Source: Butyriboletus loyo (taxonomy: Eukaryota > Basidiomycota > Agaricomycetes > Boletales > Boletaceae). Taken from it: 64,000 nt of DNA. Numbering within the stretch: position 1 is the stretch's first letter; every line of letters begins with the position of its first letter. This document shows, in pieces, positions 23,200 to 34,634 of this stretch. Made by a program: the position numbers and the translations under genes. Below the pieces are notes generated by a model, which saw nothing but the letters and a program-made list of their open reading frames with translations, was not told where the DNA came from and searched no databases. The stretch spans positions 35,841 through 99,840 of the forward strand of contig JBBPSI010000086.1 of NCBI GenBank assembly GCA_038093515.1, in the 5' to 3' direction.

Positions 23200-23712
23200 C
23201 ATTGTAGAAAACACATATTCTCTAGGTTGCAGTTGCTCCTCCTTCAGGCAATTTAGCACCTGCATGCATCACAAACCATCACTTCACAATTCTATTTACT
23301 TCCTTCCATGTTTCTCACCAAGTTCCAACCTATTCCAATATTTCCGTGGTCATCAAGATTCCATGTCAAGGTTCTGTGTGTTTGGAAAGTGTTCACAGGT
23401 GGGTTTCTTTCTATTTGATCTTGTACTTATTATATACAATTGACTTCTATGACACCTGCTATGATTATGTATATTCTGTCAATGATTTCTTTGAAATTTA
23501 TACTTAGCTTTCACTTATCCTTAGTGTTTTAAGTCTTGGAAAATGCCCAGACTATAAAAAGGATGTAACTACAACCCAAAATACCACTTTTTGACTCTCC
23601 TGCCTCTCTATGTGATCATCTAGTCACCTGCTATCCTTGTTCCTTGATCTTCAAGCCATAGCCAATGGATTCCATCCATCTCCTTGTATTTCCATGTCCT
23701 CTCCAGTCCATT

Positions 23713-24413
23713 GAATGATGCTTAATGGGACTGAGAGTGAAGAACCCTGCTATAGGAAGAACTCAATCCAATCAAAAGCAAAGAAATAAGAAAAGGGTGT
23801 GATATGATCAACCCCCAAAAGAAGTAGAGAGGTAAGGAAGAGATGAACACCAGGGAAGGTCATTTCCACTGATGTCATTACAGAAAACCCAATATTCCAG
23901 ACTTCCTCCACTATGGAACAGACTGGAGAGGACAAAGAAATGCAAGAGGATAGATGGAGTCTATTGGCTATGGCTTGAAGATTGAGGAACAAGGATGGTG
24001 GGTGACTAGACAATTGCACAGAGAGGCAGGAGAGTTGAAAAGTAATATTTTAGATCATAGTTACAACCTTTTTATAGTCTGGGCATTTCTTAAGACTTGA
24101 AACACTAAGGATAAGTGAAAACTAAGTAGAAACATCAAGGAAATTGTTGACAGAATGTATATAATCATAGTGGTTGCCATAGAAGTTGAACATATATAAT
24201 AAGTACAAGATCAAATAGAAAGGAACCTACCTGCGAACACTTTTTGGACATACAGAACCTTGATGACCATGGAAATATCAGAATAGGATGGAACCTGATG
24301 AGGAACAGGAATGGAAATGAAGGGAGTTGTGAGGTGGTTGTTTGTGATGCATGTGAGTGCTGAATTGCCAGGCAGAGGAGCAATTGTGACCTAGAGGATA
24401 TGTGTTCTCCACA
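23713..24413 (-). mobile_element. Solo LTR-E nested in the left LTR-E
   Basis: About 700 bp in opposite orientation to its host, ends GAATGATGC... and ...TTCTCCACA, duplication CCATT (23708-23712; 24414-24418). It gives the terminal sequence and length of LTR-E and contains a TATA-like ACTATAAAAAGG on its sense strand. Confidence 0.75.
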
Positions 24414-25281
24414 CCATTCCACAGCAGAGGAAGTCCAGAAGTATGGGTTTTCTGTATAGGCATCAGTGGAAACAACCTTCCCTGGTGTTCATCTCTTCAT
24501 TTCCTCTGTACTTCTCTTTGGGGTTGATCATATCACACCCTTTTCTTTATTTCTTTGCTTTTGATTGGATTGAGTTCTTCCTATAGCAGGGTTCTTCACT
24601 CTCAGTCCTGTCAAGCATTATTCAACTGGATCCCACCACAAGGGAAGTAGAAGCATCAATGAGAAGGACCCTTTGGTCCAATTCACAGTTTGTTGAGCTT
24701 GAAAACCTGCTCGTGCATTTCCAGAATCTCAATATCTCCAAGGATTCCTCCTAACACCTGTCATCACTACCAATTCCGACATGATCTGGATCACTGAGAG
24801 CTTATTTGAAATTCCTGTTGATCTAGCAATGGACATTTCTGACAACCATCACCTGCCAGACTTGACACAGGTTGACAGCTGTCAAGACTCAATTCCTGGA
24901 AACCAGATAACCATGACAGCAGTCCATCACACCTTGACATTGGTGCTGGATCTCTTGGGTTTTGAATAGCCTGGTGTTCCTGGCACCTTCACCTACTCAT
25001 CTCCTCATCAAAATCCATATATTGTCCATCTTCTGAAATCACTGGAATCCAGAGGATCTTTGTTAACACCTCTGACTTTGTCATCTCCACATTCACAACA
25101 AAACACTCCAGACTTCTTCTCCTTGTCATTCCTCTTCCAGCCAACACAACATATATCCCTTGATCTCTTGGATTCAGTGCTGGAACATCACGGAATTGCT
25201 ATTATTGTGCCTGAGGATCATCCTACTATCAAATCCACACCAAACCCTTCACCATCACTATCACCAGCTCCACAATGAGCC

Positions 25282-26172
25282 ATGCCTCATGCCTTCCAGA
25301 TGCCTCTTAGAGGTACCCAAAATGCACCCAAGTTCAATAGAAAGACCTCCACACAGCTTCCACAATACTTAGAGGACATCAAGTTCCTCAGGGTCTCTGC
25401 CAATCTCATGGAATTACAACAAATACAAGCAGCAATCCATTACATGGATCTCAATGAGGCTAAGGTTTGGAAAACCTTGCCTTCAGCCTTGGGAGATGAT
25501 TGGGAGTTATTCATCTTAGCAGTTAAAGATCTATATCCCAGATGCGAAGGGGACAACTGGTATTGTCAAGCTGACCTTCAATATCTAGTTCAGGATTCCA
25601 AGGCTCATGCAATGCACAGCCAAGAGGATCTTGGAGAGTACTGATGGAAATTCATAAATATTGCATCCCTCCTGATTGCTACTAAGAAGCTTTCAGAGGT
25701 AGAGCATGATTCTCTTTTTCTTTCTGGATTTCCGCAGGATGTGGAGGAAAGGATCTGACCCCAGCTATCTATAGTCCAGTCAGACCTCCACCCTGATGAT
25801 CCATATCCTATCACTGATACTATTGGTGCAGCTAAGTTTCTATTGACAGGATTGGCACTTTGATCTTCTGCTATTCCATCTACAACTACCACATCACCTA
25901 CTACCGCCAATCGCAGTTTGTTGACACACCAAAGTCAAAACCAGGTACCAACCAGTATACAACACCAACCTCTGACCCCTCAAGCCCCTAAACTGGAATA
26001 TGCTCTGACAGCACAGCAGAAGTCCTGTGCCTTCTGTATGATTATTGGGCATTTCACATGGAATTGCCCAAGTATAGAGGAGTACATCCAGGCAGGGCAT
26101 ATCATTTGTGGAGCAGATGGATACTTGTATATGGTGGATAATTCACACATTCTGTGCATACCCAGAACCTGA
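25282..26172 (+). pseudogene. Gag relic of the LTR-E Gypsy element
   Basis: ATG 25282 opens MPHAFQMPLRGTQNAPKF, then YLEDIKFLRVSANLMELQ, ALGDDWELFILAVKDLYP and DLQYLVQDSKAHAM, the Gag pattern of a basidiomycete Gypsy group. In-frame stops at about 25642, 25758 and 25861 break it; it resumes (EVEHDSLFLSGFPQDVEERI, then SDLHPDDPYPITDT). A degenerate zinc knuckle CAFCMIIGHFTWNC lies near 26028-26070. Ends at TGA 26170-26172 after HILCIPRT. Confidence 0.8.
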
Positions 26173-27087
26173 TGCATAAAGGATTGTGTCAAGAGACTAG
26201 AGGCAGAGCATGCTTCTGGCTTGAGTGCAGCACCAGTGGCGAGTTCCTCCAGGATCCGGGATATGCCTCCACATATGATGTCCAGAATTGTCTCCTTGAC
26301 ATATCCAGATACAGATGTAGTTCTGGATTTTGAGCCAGTAGCCTTTGAGCAGAAATCTGTCTTTTATTCAGGCAGCGATGATGTTTCTGCCCCTCCTAGT
26401 GTCACTGACCCCAAATTTCAACCCTTTCTAGTTCAAGCTTGGGCAAGCTTTCAGGCAGAGAGAACCTTGAAAGAGGGGAATTGTGCCAAGTGAGTTTGCT
26501 TCGATGGAGTAGTGGTTCCACCTAGGCAACCCCTGAGGCAGGAAACCCGTGCTGCTTCCATTTCCAAGGAAATAGAGTCCCCAGGTATTCATCAATCATG
26601 CAGGCCAGAAACACCACCACCTACCTCCCATGTTGTTGAGAAATCCCGTGATAGTTCTGGACATGTGAGTGATAATGTTCCAGTCACAGCATCAACTGGC
26701 AGGGACATGCCTCCAAGGCTATCTACTACCCCTGTCAGATCATCCATACCAACTTCCAGTTTCACCCCATCCTATCTACCAAACAACCAATTCTGATATT
26801 CCTTCCCTCTCAAGGACAAGACTGCCCCAAAGTGGGTTTTTGAAAGGGTGCTTGAGTCTTCAATTCTGGTTCCAGTCAAGGAACTCTTCACTGTCACTCC
26901 AGAATTCCGTAAACAGTTCCATGATCTCACCACCACCAAGCACATATCCACTCCTATGCTATCCTCTTCTGCAAATACTGTTCAGGTGAATGAACTATCT
27001 GGTCATGATCCTAGTATGGTAGAGTGGGAGTATGGGGATCACATCCTCTGAAGCGAAAATTGTCTCATAGTCACTCACCACACTCTT

Positions 27088-27366
27088 CCATTGCAATATC
27101 TTGAAGCTAAGGTCATAGGATTGGAAAGAGTTCTTACCTGCATCTTGGATTCTGGATCCAAGATCATTGCCATGCCTAAGTGGATCTGGGAGACACTAGG
27201 ACTTCCAGTTCACACCAATCATCTAATGTTGATGTTATCCACCAACACCAACACAGATTCTACTCTAGGCATTCTAGAGAATCTTCCACTGACCTTTGGA
27301 CCTGGGGAAATCTCTCTCCAGGTTCAGGTCATCACCAAGGCCAACTTTGACCTATTGCTTGGTTGA
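27088..27366 (+). pseudogene. Aspartic protease relic of the LTR-E element
   Basis: LPLQYLEAKVIGL followed by CILDSGSKIIAMP (active-site DSG at about 27150), then LENLPLTFGPG and ANFDLLLG before a TGA: a retropepsin-like fold of the DUF4100/gag-asp type seen in basidiomycete Gypsy elements. Preceded near 26830-27050 by decayed linker sequence. Confidence 0.7.
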
Positions 27367-28097
27367 CCCTTTCATTGTCTAATGAGTGCAACTACTAATG
27401 ATTTTCCAGATGGAGCACAGGACATCATACTCTGAGATCCGAACAGCAGAAAGGAGTTTAAACTCCCCACATGGCCATGGAGGGAGGGATGTCCCCACTG
27501 TTGTTGAGGAATTTCCTGTTCCAATCATCAGAGCATTGTGGAAATGGGTTTTTAGGTTTTGATGATCTGTCAAATGGACAGGGAGATCCTATAATCTATC
27601 CAATGCACGAAGTATTTGAGGCAATCTATCCATTCCTGAAGCCCTTGATTACATGTTCCTTATTCTGTTCCTTCTCATCCTGTTCTGTTCTTTCTGCTCC
27701 GAATCTGGATATACCATCCAGTTCTGTTTCTCTCTTCAACATTTCTCTTTCCAATTCCAAACATTCTGTTCCATCTCTGCACAGTGGGAATTATGCCCAT
27801 CTCTCTTCTTCATCTTCCATTTTGACTCCTGCCATGATTTCCATGCTCCAATCAGTCTATTATTTAGATCCTATTTCTCATATCCTAGCCTACAAGCCAG
27901 TGGCTAAGAAGGTTTGTGCAGTAGCAGCTCCTCTTAAGGAAGAGTTCTGTGTTATCTGTTGCTTGCCAGATGAGCCATTGGCAGGCTTACCAACTATGCC
28001 TACTCACCCACCAGAATTTGTTCCAGGAACTCAATTCACCCAAGAGTGAACTGACGCTCTTGACCTCAACCCAGCTAAATGGCTATGGCCAGAGGAG

Positions 28098-28712
28098 TTG
28101 AAACTCGTCCACTGGATAGTTTGCACACATGAGACTGCCTTCACTTGGATTCTGATGGAGTGTGGACAGTTAGATGAGCAGTACTTTCTGCCAGTCAAGA
28201 TTCTAACAGTGCCCCATACTCCATGGGTACTCTGCAATATTCCGATTCTGCCTGCAATACACAAAGAGGCTATCCAGATTATCAAGGATCAGATTGTGTC
28301 AGGGGTATACAAGCCCTCTGCAGCTGCTTACCGATCTTGGTGGTTTTGCATTGTCAAACAGGATGGAAAGTCACTCCACCTGGTACACAACCTCCAGCCT
28401 CTCAACACAGTTACTATCCGCAATGCTTCCACACCTCCATTTATTGACCATCTTGCAGAATCCTTGGCCAGATACACAGTCTATGGGATGCTTGACTTGT
28501 TTGTGGGCTATGACCAGTGCCCCTTACATATGGAGTCACGGGATATGACTATCTTTGGAAGTCCTATGGGACCACATTGTCTCACTACTCTTCCTATGGG
28601 TCACACTAATGCTGTCCAAATTTACCAAGCAGATATGTCCTTCATACTACAGGACAAAATTCCACATCATACAATACCCTTTGTTGATGATCTACCAGCA
28701 AAGTCCATCCTA
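28098..28712 (+). pseudogene. Reverse transcriptase relic of the LTR-E element
   Basis: Reads FLPVKILTVPHTPWVLCNIP, VSGVYKPSAAAYRSWWFCIV, LHLVHNLQPLNTVTIRNAS, YGMLDLFVGYDQ and FVDDLPAKS (the YxDD box). Palm motifs are recognisable but altered. It ends at the LTR-E start at 28719; thumb, RNase H and integrase are gone. Confidence 0.8.
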
Positions 28713-28996
28713 ACCCAGTGTAGAGAACACATATCCTTTAGGTCACAATCGCTCCTTTTCCTGGCAATTCAGCACTTACATGCATCACAAACAACCACTT
28801 TGCAACTATCTTCACTTCCATTTCTCTTTCTTGTCGAGTTCCATCCTATTCCAATGTTTCTGTGGTCATCAAGGTTCTGTGTCAAGGTTCCGTGTGTCCG
28901 GAAAGTGTTTACAGGTAGATTCCTTTTTATTTGATCTCGTACTTATCATTTCCGTTTAACTTCTATGGCAACCGCTATGATTATATACATTCTGTC

Positions 28997-29422
28997 TGTT
29001 ACGCTGGGCGCTAACAATCAGAACAGCGAGGAGGCACTCTGGAGTGGCCTCAAGACTCTGAAGGCGGTTCTGGGTGAAGTCTCAGACTATGTCTTAGTGC
29101 GCACACTAAGAGTCTGGAAATGAACTAATTGCTAGCAGATATCTGCGTAGAACTAGATAGTGTACATGGTGTAAAGACCGGGTCTTTATACTACTGGGGT
29201 CTGCGCACAGACCATGTTCCTAATCGAGTCGCGAGAAGGAAACTACAAATGAGGAAGGAATATTCCAGAAGATTCCAGAGTATGAAAGAAAGCGTGTCCG
29301 TGCGCGAGAAATGATGACTAAGCTAAAGTGGCTCTTACCGCTCAAAGGGCACTAGCAAAAGGCTAGGTGAGCGAAGTAGTCCAAGTGGTAGAGGAAGGAA
29401 AAAGTATATGACTACCGTAACA
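28997..29422 (-). mobile_element. Solo LTR-B in the right LTR-E
   Basis: 426 bp, TGTTACGCTGGGCGC...GTAACA, exact duplication CTGTC (28992-28996; 29423-29427). Confidence 0.88.
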
Positions 29423-29831
29423 CTGTCAACAATTTCCTTGACATTTCTACTTAGCTTTCACTTATCCTTAGTGTTTCAAGTCTTGGGAAATGCCCAGACT
29501 ATAAAAAGGTTGTAACTATGACCTAAAATACCACTTTTCAACTCTCCTGCCTCTCTGTGCGATCGTCTAGTCACCCACCACCATAGTTCCTCATCGTCAA
29601 GCCATAGCCAACGGATTCCATCCACCCCCTCGCATTCTGTGTCCTCTCCAGTCCATTCTATAGCAGAGGAAGTCCGGAATATCAGGTTTCCTGTAAAGAC
29701 ATCAGTGGAAACGATCTTCCCTGGTGTTCCTCTCTTCATTGCCTCTCTACTTCTTGTTGGGGTCAATCATATCACACCCTTTTCTTATTTCTTTGCTTTT
29801 GATTGGATTGAGTTCTTCCTGTAGCAGGGTT

Positions 29832-30835
29832 TGTTATAATCATATATCTTATAACAAACTTTTGCACTTCGGACTTCACCATTTTCTTTCAAAGGTCATG
29901 TGACTCAGTGCACATGATCGTGGGATTATACATGTGACCAAAGGCTGACTAAGCATATGATGTCATGGTCCAGACTGGCCCAGACTCTATGACATCACAC
30001 CTCATGTATTTAATCTCAGTTTGCTTCTCTGCTTGTTGATCACTGTCGACTTCTATTTAATCTCTGTCAACCCTGTACTTCTACTTGTATATACTTGTAT
30101 AGTAATTAGTCACACACACTGCTTGGTCCATGTGCAGTTCCTGTTATGCTTGGACTAGGTAAGTATGAGCGTAGACTTGGATATAGTTCTGGGACTCAAG
30201 AAGTCTTCTAGACGTTCAAGTCTAACCTTCAAGATGAAGGATTTATCTGGTGTTCAAGTTGAAGAAAGATGACTCGCTACTAGAGACGAGAGGACAAGGA
30301 TATCGATGATGATTCCAAGTAGATCTAGCTTAGAGTACAACATAGCTAGATCTCGTCATATTATAATACAGGAGAGTGTGCACAGACCAAGGATAGAAGA
30401 GGAAAGATGGCTATCATACGATATGGAGGAGAATTGCCATTGGGTGAAGGGAAGTCATACGATAGAAGGTTATGGAATATTCCATAGGACTACCTTAAAG
30501 GGAAGCAATAGATCAAGGGTTGGATCTCGCTATCTAAGAAGCAAAAGAAGAATATTCCGAGTTGAGTCGGCTAAGGGATAAGCTATCATGAGATATGCTT
30601 AAGTAGAAAAGAAAAGAATGAATCATAACAGTTCCCTGTAATATATAAGGCTTGTGGTTTGGGCTAGGATTCCCTAGCTTTAACCACTTGTCTATTCACT
30701 GGTAACAGTTGAGGATTAAGGTCATAGCTCTTTCTCTACCATCGCCAGTAGTTTGTGTACTACTGCAACTGGAGTCTACCACCTGTGAAGTGATAGTATT
30801 CTAAGTGGCTCAGTCCCTTAGTTGCCTTCATAACA
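29832..30835 (+). mobile_element. Solo LTR-C in LTR-E, carrying a nested LTR-D
   Basis: Ends TGTTATAATC...CATAACA; duplication GGGTT (29827-29831; 30836-30840). Net length about 510 bp after removing LTR-D. Confidence 0.85.
30142..30630 (-). mobile_element. Solo LTR-D nested in LTR-C
   Basis: 489 bp, TGTTATGC...CATAACA, duplication GTTCC (30137-30141; 30631-30635). The sense strand (minus) carries GGTCTGTGCACA then TATAATA 11 bp on. No coding element of this family is present in the window. Confidence 0.8.
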
Positions 30836-30889
30836 GGGTTCTTCACTCTCAGTCCTGTCTTGCATCATTCAGCACAGCAGAAGTCCTGT

Positions 30890-31416
30890 GCCTCCATGCA
30901 GAAGGCTTTGGGTACATTGTGGACCAGCTCCTCCCAGGTATCTTGGCTCCCATCCTATGCCTCATCCTTGTCATGCTTGCCCCCAGAGAGAGGCAATTCT
31001 ACTTTCAGTCCACAGATCACATCAGGTACCTCTGCCCAATAGCATGTGGCCCAGACTCCTCTCCCTGTTGCTGCAGGCTTATCTCTGCCAGTCCCTGTTC
31101 CAGTGCCTTCTGTGCGAAGCTCACCAGTGACCACCCTGGTAGACTCCTCATCCCATGAAACCACTGGAGAATCCTTAGAGTCCTTTCAGACTGATGTCAA
31201 CAAACCCCAGGTCGCTCATCAACACTCCCCCCTACCACCTTGCACAGTGTGTTACCAGCCTCATCAACCGATTCTCCAGATTGGAGTGATTCCTGGGACC
31301 ATTACCCTCACTGCAGCTGGAAGGAGGATCACAGAGTGGGCTGCCAGGTCAGTCACTCCCCAACCTTCCACTAGGCAAGAAACCCCTGCCATCCACATCT
31401 GTCCTCACATTGACAT
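30890..31416 (+). pseudogene. Relic of the LTR-B element third ORF
   Basis: Reads HAEGFGYIVDQLLPGILAP, APRERQFYFQSTDHIR, VTTLVDSSSHETTGES, GVIPGTITLTAAGRR: clear similarity to residues about 105-290 of the ORF at 43153-44424, with frame shifts. Cut at 31417 by an LTR-A copy. The first bases after the LTR-E end (30872-30891) instead match the LTR-E gag relic near 26009-26030. Confidence 0.75.
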
Positions 31417-31925
31417 TGTTATGCTGATGTGCAAAACAACTAGCAGTGAGCACTTGAATAGGGGCTCGAGCCTAATCGGGAAGATACTGACTTGCGTAGA
31501 TGACGCTATCGGACTTCTGCAGAGCAAGTGTCAGCAAGATGTCATATGGTGGTGACCAGACGAGATCAAGCAGGCTCTTATTGGCTCTATTGGCAGGAAG
31601 GGTATAATGCTAGATTGCTAGGCACTTGGTAGATGCGTAGAATTAGCTAGAGAATCTGTACTGTTCTAAGTATGCTGGTATATATACTAATAGATACTGT
31701 GCACAGACTGAGCTGTGTGTGGCAGCAAGGGCAAGGGGTTATGAGTTGACTCAAGTCATAACGGCGAATAGAGAAGCGGCAAAGTGCCAGTAATGAGGGA
31801 GCAAAGCTCCAAGGAAGATGGCAACATTGGGAAGATCAGAACGCAAAGTGACAATGTCCACAAGAAGGGGCCCACAGGGTGAAGGGAACATGAACAACGG
31901 AGCCCTTGGATATAGGTCTTGGTGC
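31417..31925 (-). mobile_element. Truncated LTR-A
   Basis: About 509 bp of LTR-A beginning TGTTATGCTGATG; the remaining 300 bp is missing where LTR-E sequence begins. Confidence 0.7.
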
Positions 31926-32373
31926 TGAAAGATGCTAGATGGGACTGAGAGTGAAGAACCCTGCTACAGGAAGCACTCAATCCAATCAAAAGCAAGAAAT
32001 AAAGAAAAGGGTGCGATATGATCAACCCCAAAGAGAGGTAGAGAGGCAACAAAGAGAGGAACACCAGGGAAGGTCGTTTCCACTAATGTCTTTACAGAAA
32101 ACCCGATATTCCGGACTTCCTCCGCTATGGAATGGACTGGAGAGGACTTGGAAATGCGAGAGGATGGACAGAATCCATTGGCTATGGCTTGAAGATCAAG
32201 GAACTATGGCAGTGGGTGACTAGACAATCACACAGAGAGGCAGGAGAGTCGAAAAGTAGTATTTTAGGTTGTAGTTACAACCTTTTTATAGTCTGGGCAT
32301 TTCCCAAGACTTGAAACACTAAGGATAAGTGAAAACTAAGTACAAACATCAAGGAAATCGTTGACAGAATGTA

Positions 32374-32584
32374 CAGTGGCTCAAAAAACTGTCTGCATAT
32401 TTGCATGTTTTACATTAAATATCACTCAACACAATAACCCCTGATCCTAACCCTAGGCAGTGGGTGTATGAAATAAGGTACCCACTCTTGGCATTCTATT
32501 GGCCTGGGAATCAGGTAATATGGATAAGGTTTGATGGAATGTCAGCTATTTTAAAGTGACAGGTCATGCAGACAGTTTTTTGAC
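32374..32584 (+). repeat. Left terminal inverted repeat of the Tc1-like element
   Basis: About 211 bp. The AAAAAACTGTCTGCAT motif is present at its outer edge and, inverted, at its inner edge, so each repeat carries two copies of the probable transposase-binding core. Confidence 0.75.
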
Positions 32585-32727
32585 TTTAAGTTTTGATCAC
32601 ATATATTAGACCTTAGATGCTGTAATATCATTACATACATACATCAAGGGTCCTATTATGTCACCTTTATGTAACTGAGTGTCAGCCAACATATATAAAC
32701 CCCATCCTCTTATGTTCATTTTCTCAT

Positions 32728-33226
32728 TGTTATAATTGTATCTCTTATAACCATCTTTTGTGTTTGGACTTCATCATATTTCTCTTTCAAAGGTCACGTG
32801 ACTTTGTGCACGTGATCGTGGGATTATACATGTGACCACAGGCTGACTAAGCATATGACGTCATGGTCCAGACTGGCCCAGACTCTATGACGTCACGCCT
32901 CATGTATTTAATCTCCGTTTGCTTCTCTTCTTTTTGATCACCGTCGACTTCTATTTCCCATCATCGTCGACCCGTGACTCACTTCGTATATACTTGTATA
33001 GTAACTAGTCTCACGCACTGCTTGGTCTGTGCGCATTCCCTTGTAATATAAAAGGGCTCGTGGTTGCGGCTAGGATTCCCTAGCTTTAACCACTTGTCTT
33101 ATTCACTGGCAACAGTTGAGAAGATTAAGGTCTGAGCTATCCTCATTACACTCGCCAGCTATTGTGTTTAGCTGCAACAGTTGCGGAACCCCGTGTGCCA
33201 CTTGATAACTCCGTTGTCTCATAACA
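32728..33226 (+). mobile_element. Solo LTR-C inside the Tc1-like element
   Basis: 499 bp, TGTTATAATTG...ATAACA, duplication CTCAT (32723-32727; 33227-33231), just upstream of the transposase ATG. It contains CACGTG at 32795-32800 and 32809-32814, TGACGTCA at 32856-32863 and 32888-32895, GGTCTGTGCGCA at 33024-33035 and TATAAAA at 33047-33053. Confidence 0.88.
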
Positions 33227-33238
33227 CTCATTGTCACC

Positions 33239-34237
33239 ATGAAATCCATTTCAACCTCTCTAAGACAAAATATTATCTCTCTCTCCTCTCTTGGCCTTTC
33301 AACTAGGAAGATTGCCTCCCAGACTGGCCTAGGGAAGTCTACTGTGGCTAGGGTACTCCAAGAGATCCAACCTAACAAGGAGAAGCTTCATGCTGGCTGT
33401 CCTTCTAAGCTTACTCCTATCAACAAATGTGCTATTGTCCAGCAAATCATTACTGGCAAGGCTAAAAATGCAGTCCAGGCTACAAATTTCATCAGTTCCA
33501 TCATTGAACCTCCCATCCCCTCACATACAGTGAGAAAAGACCTCAAGGAGGGTGCATTTAAAGGCTGTGATAAAGAAGAAGAAATGTCTTCTTCCAATGA
33601 GCCTTAGAAAAAGATGATTTGCCTTTGCTCTCAAGTATCAATAAGGACTGGAAGAGGATTATTTGGTCAGATGAGACAAAAATAAATAGAATTGGGTCAG
33701 ATGGACAGGAGTATATGTGTGGAAAAAGAAGAGAGAGGGCCTAACTGCTAGAGAGGTTAAAGGTACAGTCAAGTTTGGAGCAAGTTTCCTAATGGTATAG
33801 GGTTCAATGGAGTGGGGGCTTTAAGTGAGGTTGAGGGGAGGATGGATGGTGAACAGTATGTGTAAATTCTAGAGGAAGAATTGCTATAACACATGGAGAA
33901 ATCTGGAATTTCTCAACATGATGTCATTTTTCAGCAGAATAATGATCTCAAACATACCTCCAAAAGAGCCCAGAATTGGTTTGAGGAGCAAGGAATCAAG
34001 CTTCTGGATTGGCCTTCACAGTCTCCAGACCTCAACCCCATTGAACACACTTGGAATCACCTCAAAAGATATCTCTCAGCTTATAATAGTGCTCCTACAG
34101 GAGTTCATCAATTATGGGAAAGGGTGGTGGTAGAGTGGGGGAATATTTCTGTGGAACAGTGTCACAAATGGATAGAAAGCATGCCTAGAAGAGTTGAAGC
34201 AGTTATCAAGGCCAAGGGAGCTCATACCAAATGCTAG
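33239..34237 (+). pseudogene. Tc1-like transposase, inactivated
   Basis: ATG 33239 gives a helix-turn-helix N-terminus (MKSISTSLRQNIISLSSLGL, STRKIASQTGLGKSTV). TAG at about 33605 ends the first frame; the catalytic domain follows in pieces: WKRIIWSDETKINRIGSDG (first Asp), VIFQQNNDLKHTS where the second catalytic Asp is expected but Asn is found (QQDND is usual), and SQSPDLNPIEHTWNHLK with the third acidic residue. Other stops lie near 33863 and 33888. The C-terminus is KAKGAHTKC with TAG at 34235-34237. Confidence 0.85.
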
Positions 34238-34257
34238 ATAGTGGAATTTTTGTAAAG

Positions 34258-34468
34258 TCAAAAAACTGTCCACATGACCTGTCATTTTAAAATAGCTGAC
34301 ATTCCATCAAACCTTATCTATATTACCTGATTACTGGGCCAATAGAATGCCAAGAGCAGGTACCTTATTTCATACACCCACTGCTTAGGGTTAGGATCAG
34401 GGGTTATTGCATTGAGTGATATTTAATGTAAAACATGCAAACATGCGGACAGTTTTTTGAGCCACTGT
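34258..34468 (-). repeat. Right terminal inverted repeat of the Tc1-like element
   Basis: Inverted copy of the left repeat with a few substitutions; same paired AAAAAACTGT cores. Confidence 0.75.
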
Positions 34469-34513
34469 ATATAATCATAGTGGTCGCCATAGAAATCGAA
34501 TGGAAATGATAAG

Positions 34514-34632
34514 CTCACTTCCAGACTCTTAGTGCCAGCACTAAGACATAGTCTGAGACTAAGCTTCCAAGAGTCCTGTGGCTACTCCAGAGTGCCACCT
34601 AGTGTCTAGTTGTTAGCACCACAAGCATAACA
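34514..34632 (+). mobile_element. LTR-B 3' fragment
   Basis: About 119 bp matching the last quarter of the diverged LTR-B (CCAGACTCTTAGTGCCAGCA ... CATAACA). Confidence 0.6.
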
Positions 34633-34634
34633 AG

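Larger units (their letters stand above)
22654..30871 (+). mobile_element. Old Ty3/Gypsy relic with LTR-E ends, heavily invaded
   Basis: Two LTR-E copies in the same orientation (22654-24624 and 28719-30871, both with nested insertions) bracket gag, protease and reverse-transcriptase relics in that order on the plus strand, so LTR-E is most simply the LTR of this element. GCACA occurs just before (22649-22653) and after (30872-30876), a possible target duplication. RNase H and integrase are absent: the internal region stops at the FVDD motif of reverse transcriptase. TGG at 24627-24629 just inside the left LTR could start a tRNA-type primer site. CpG is almost lacking, marking great age. Confidence 0.65.
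32374..34468 (+). mobile_element. Tc1/mariner-type transposon with about 210-bp terminal inverted repeats
   Basis: Ends CAGTGGCTCAAAAAACTGT...ACAGTTTTTTGAGCCACTG flanked by TA (32372-32373; 34469-34470). Inverted repeats about 32374-32584 and 34258-34468. Net size about 1.6 kb without the nested LTR-C. The transposase gene is on the plus strand and broken. Confidence 0.88.
31926..34513 (-). mobile_element. Truncated LTR-E interrupted by a Tc1-like transposon
   Basis: Minus-sense LTR-E from TGAAAGATGC at 31926 to about 32373, continuing 34469-34513. The transposon sits at a TA within it. The far end is lost at a junction with an LTR-B fragment. Confidence 0.7.

Noticed and set aside
29476..29766. 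Minus-strand frame in the right LTR-E (96 codons)
   Set aside because: Lies inside an LTR and recurs with stops in other LTR-E copies.
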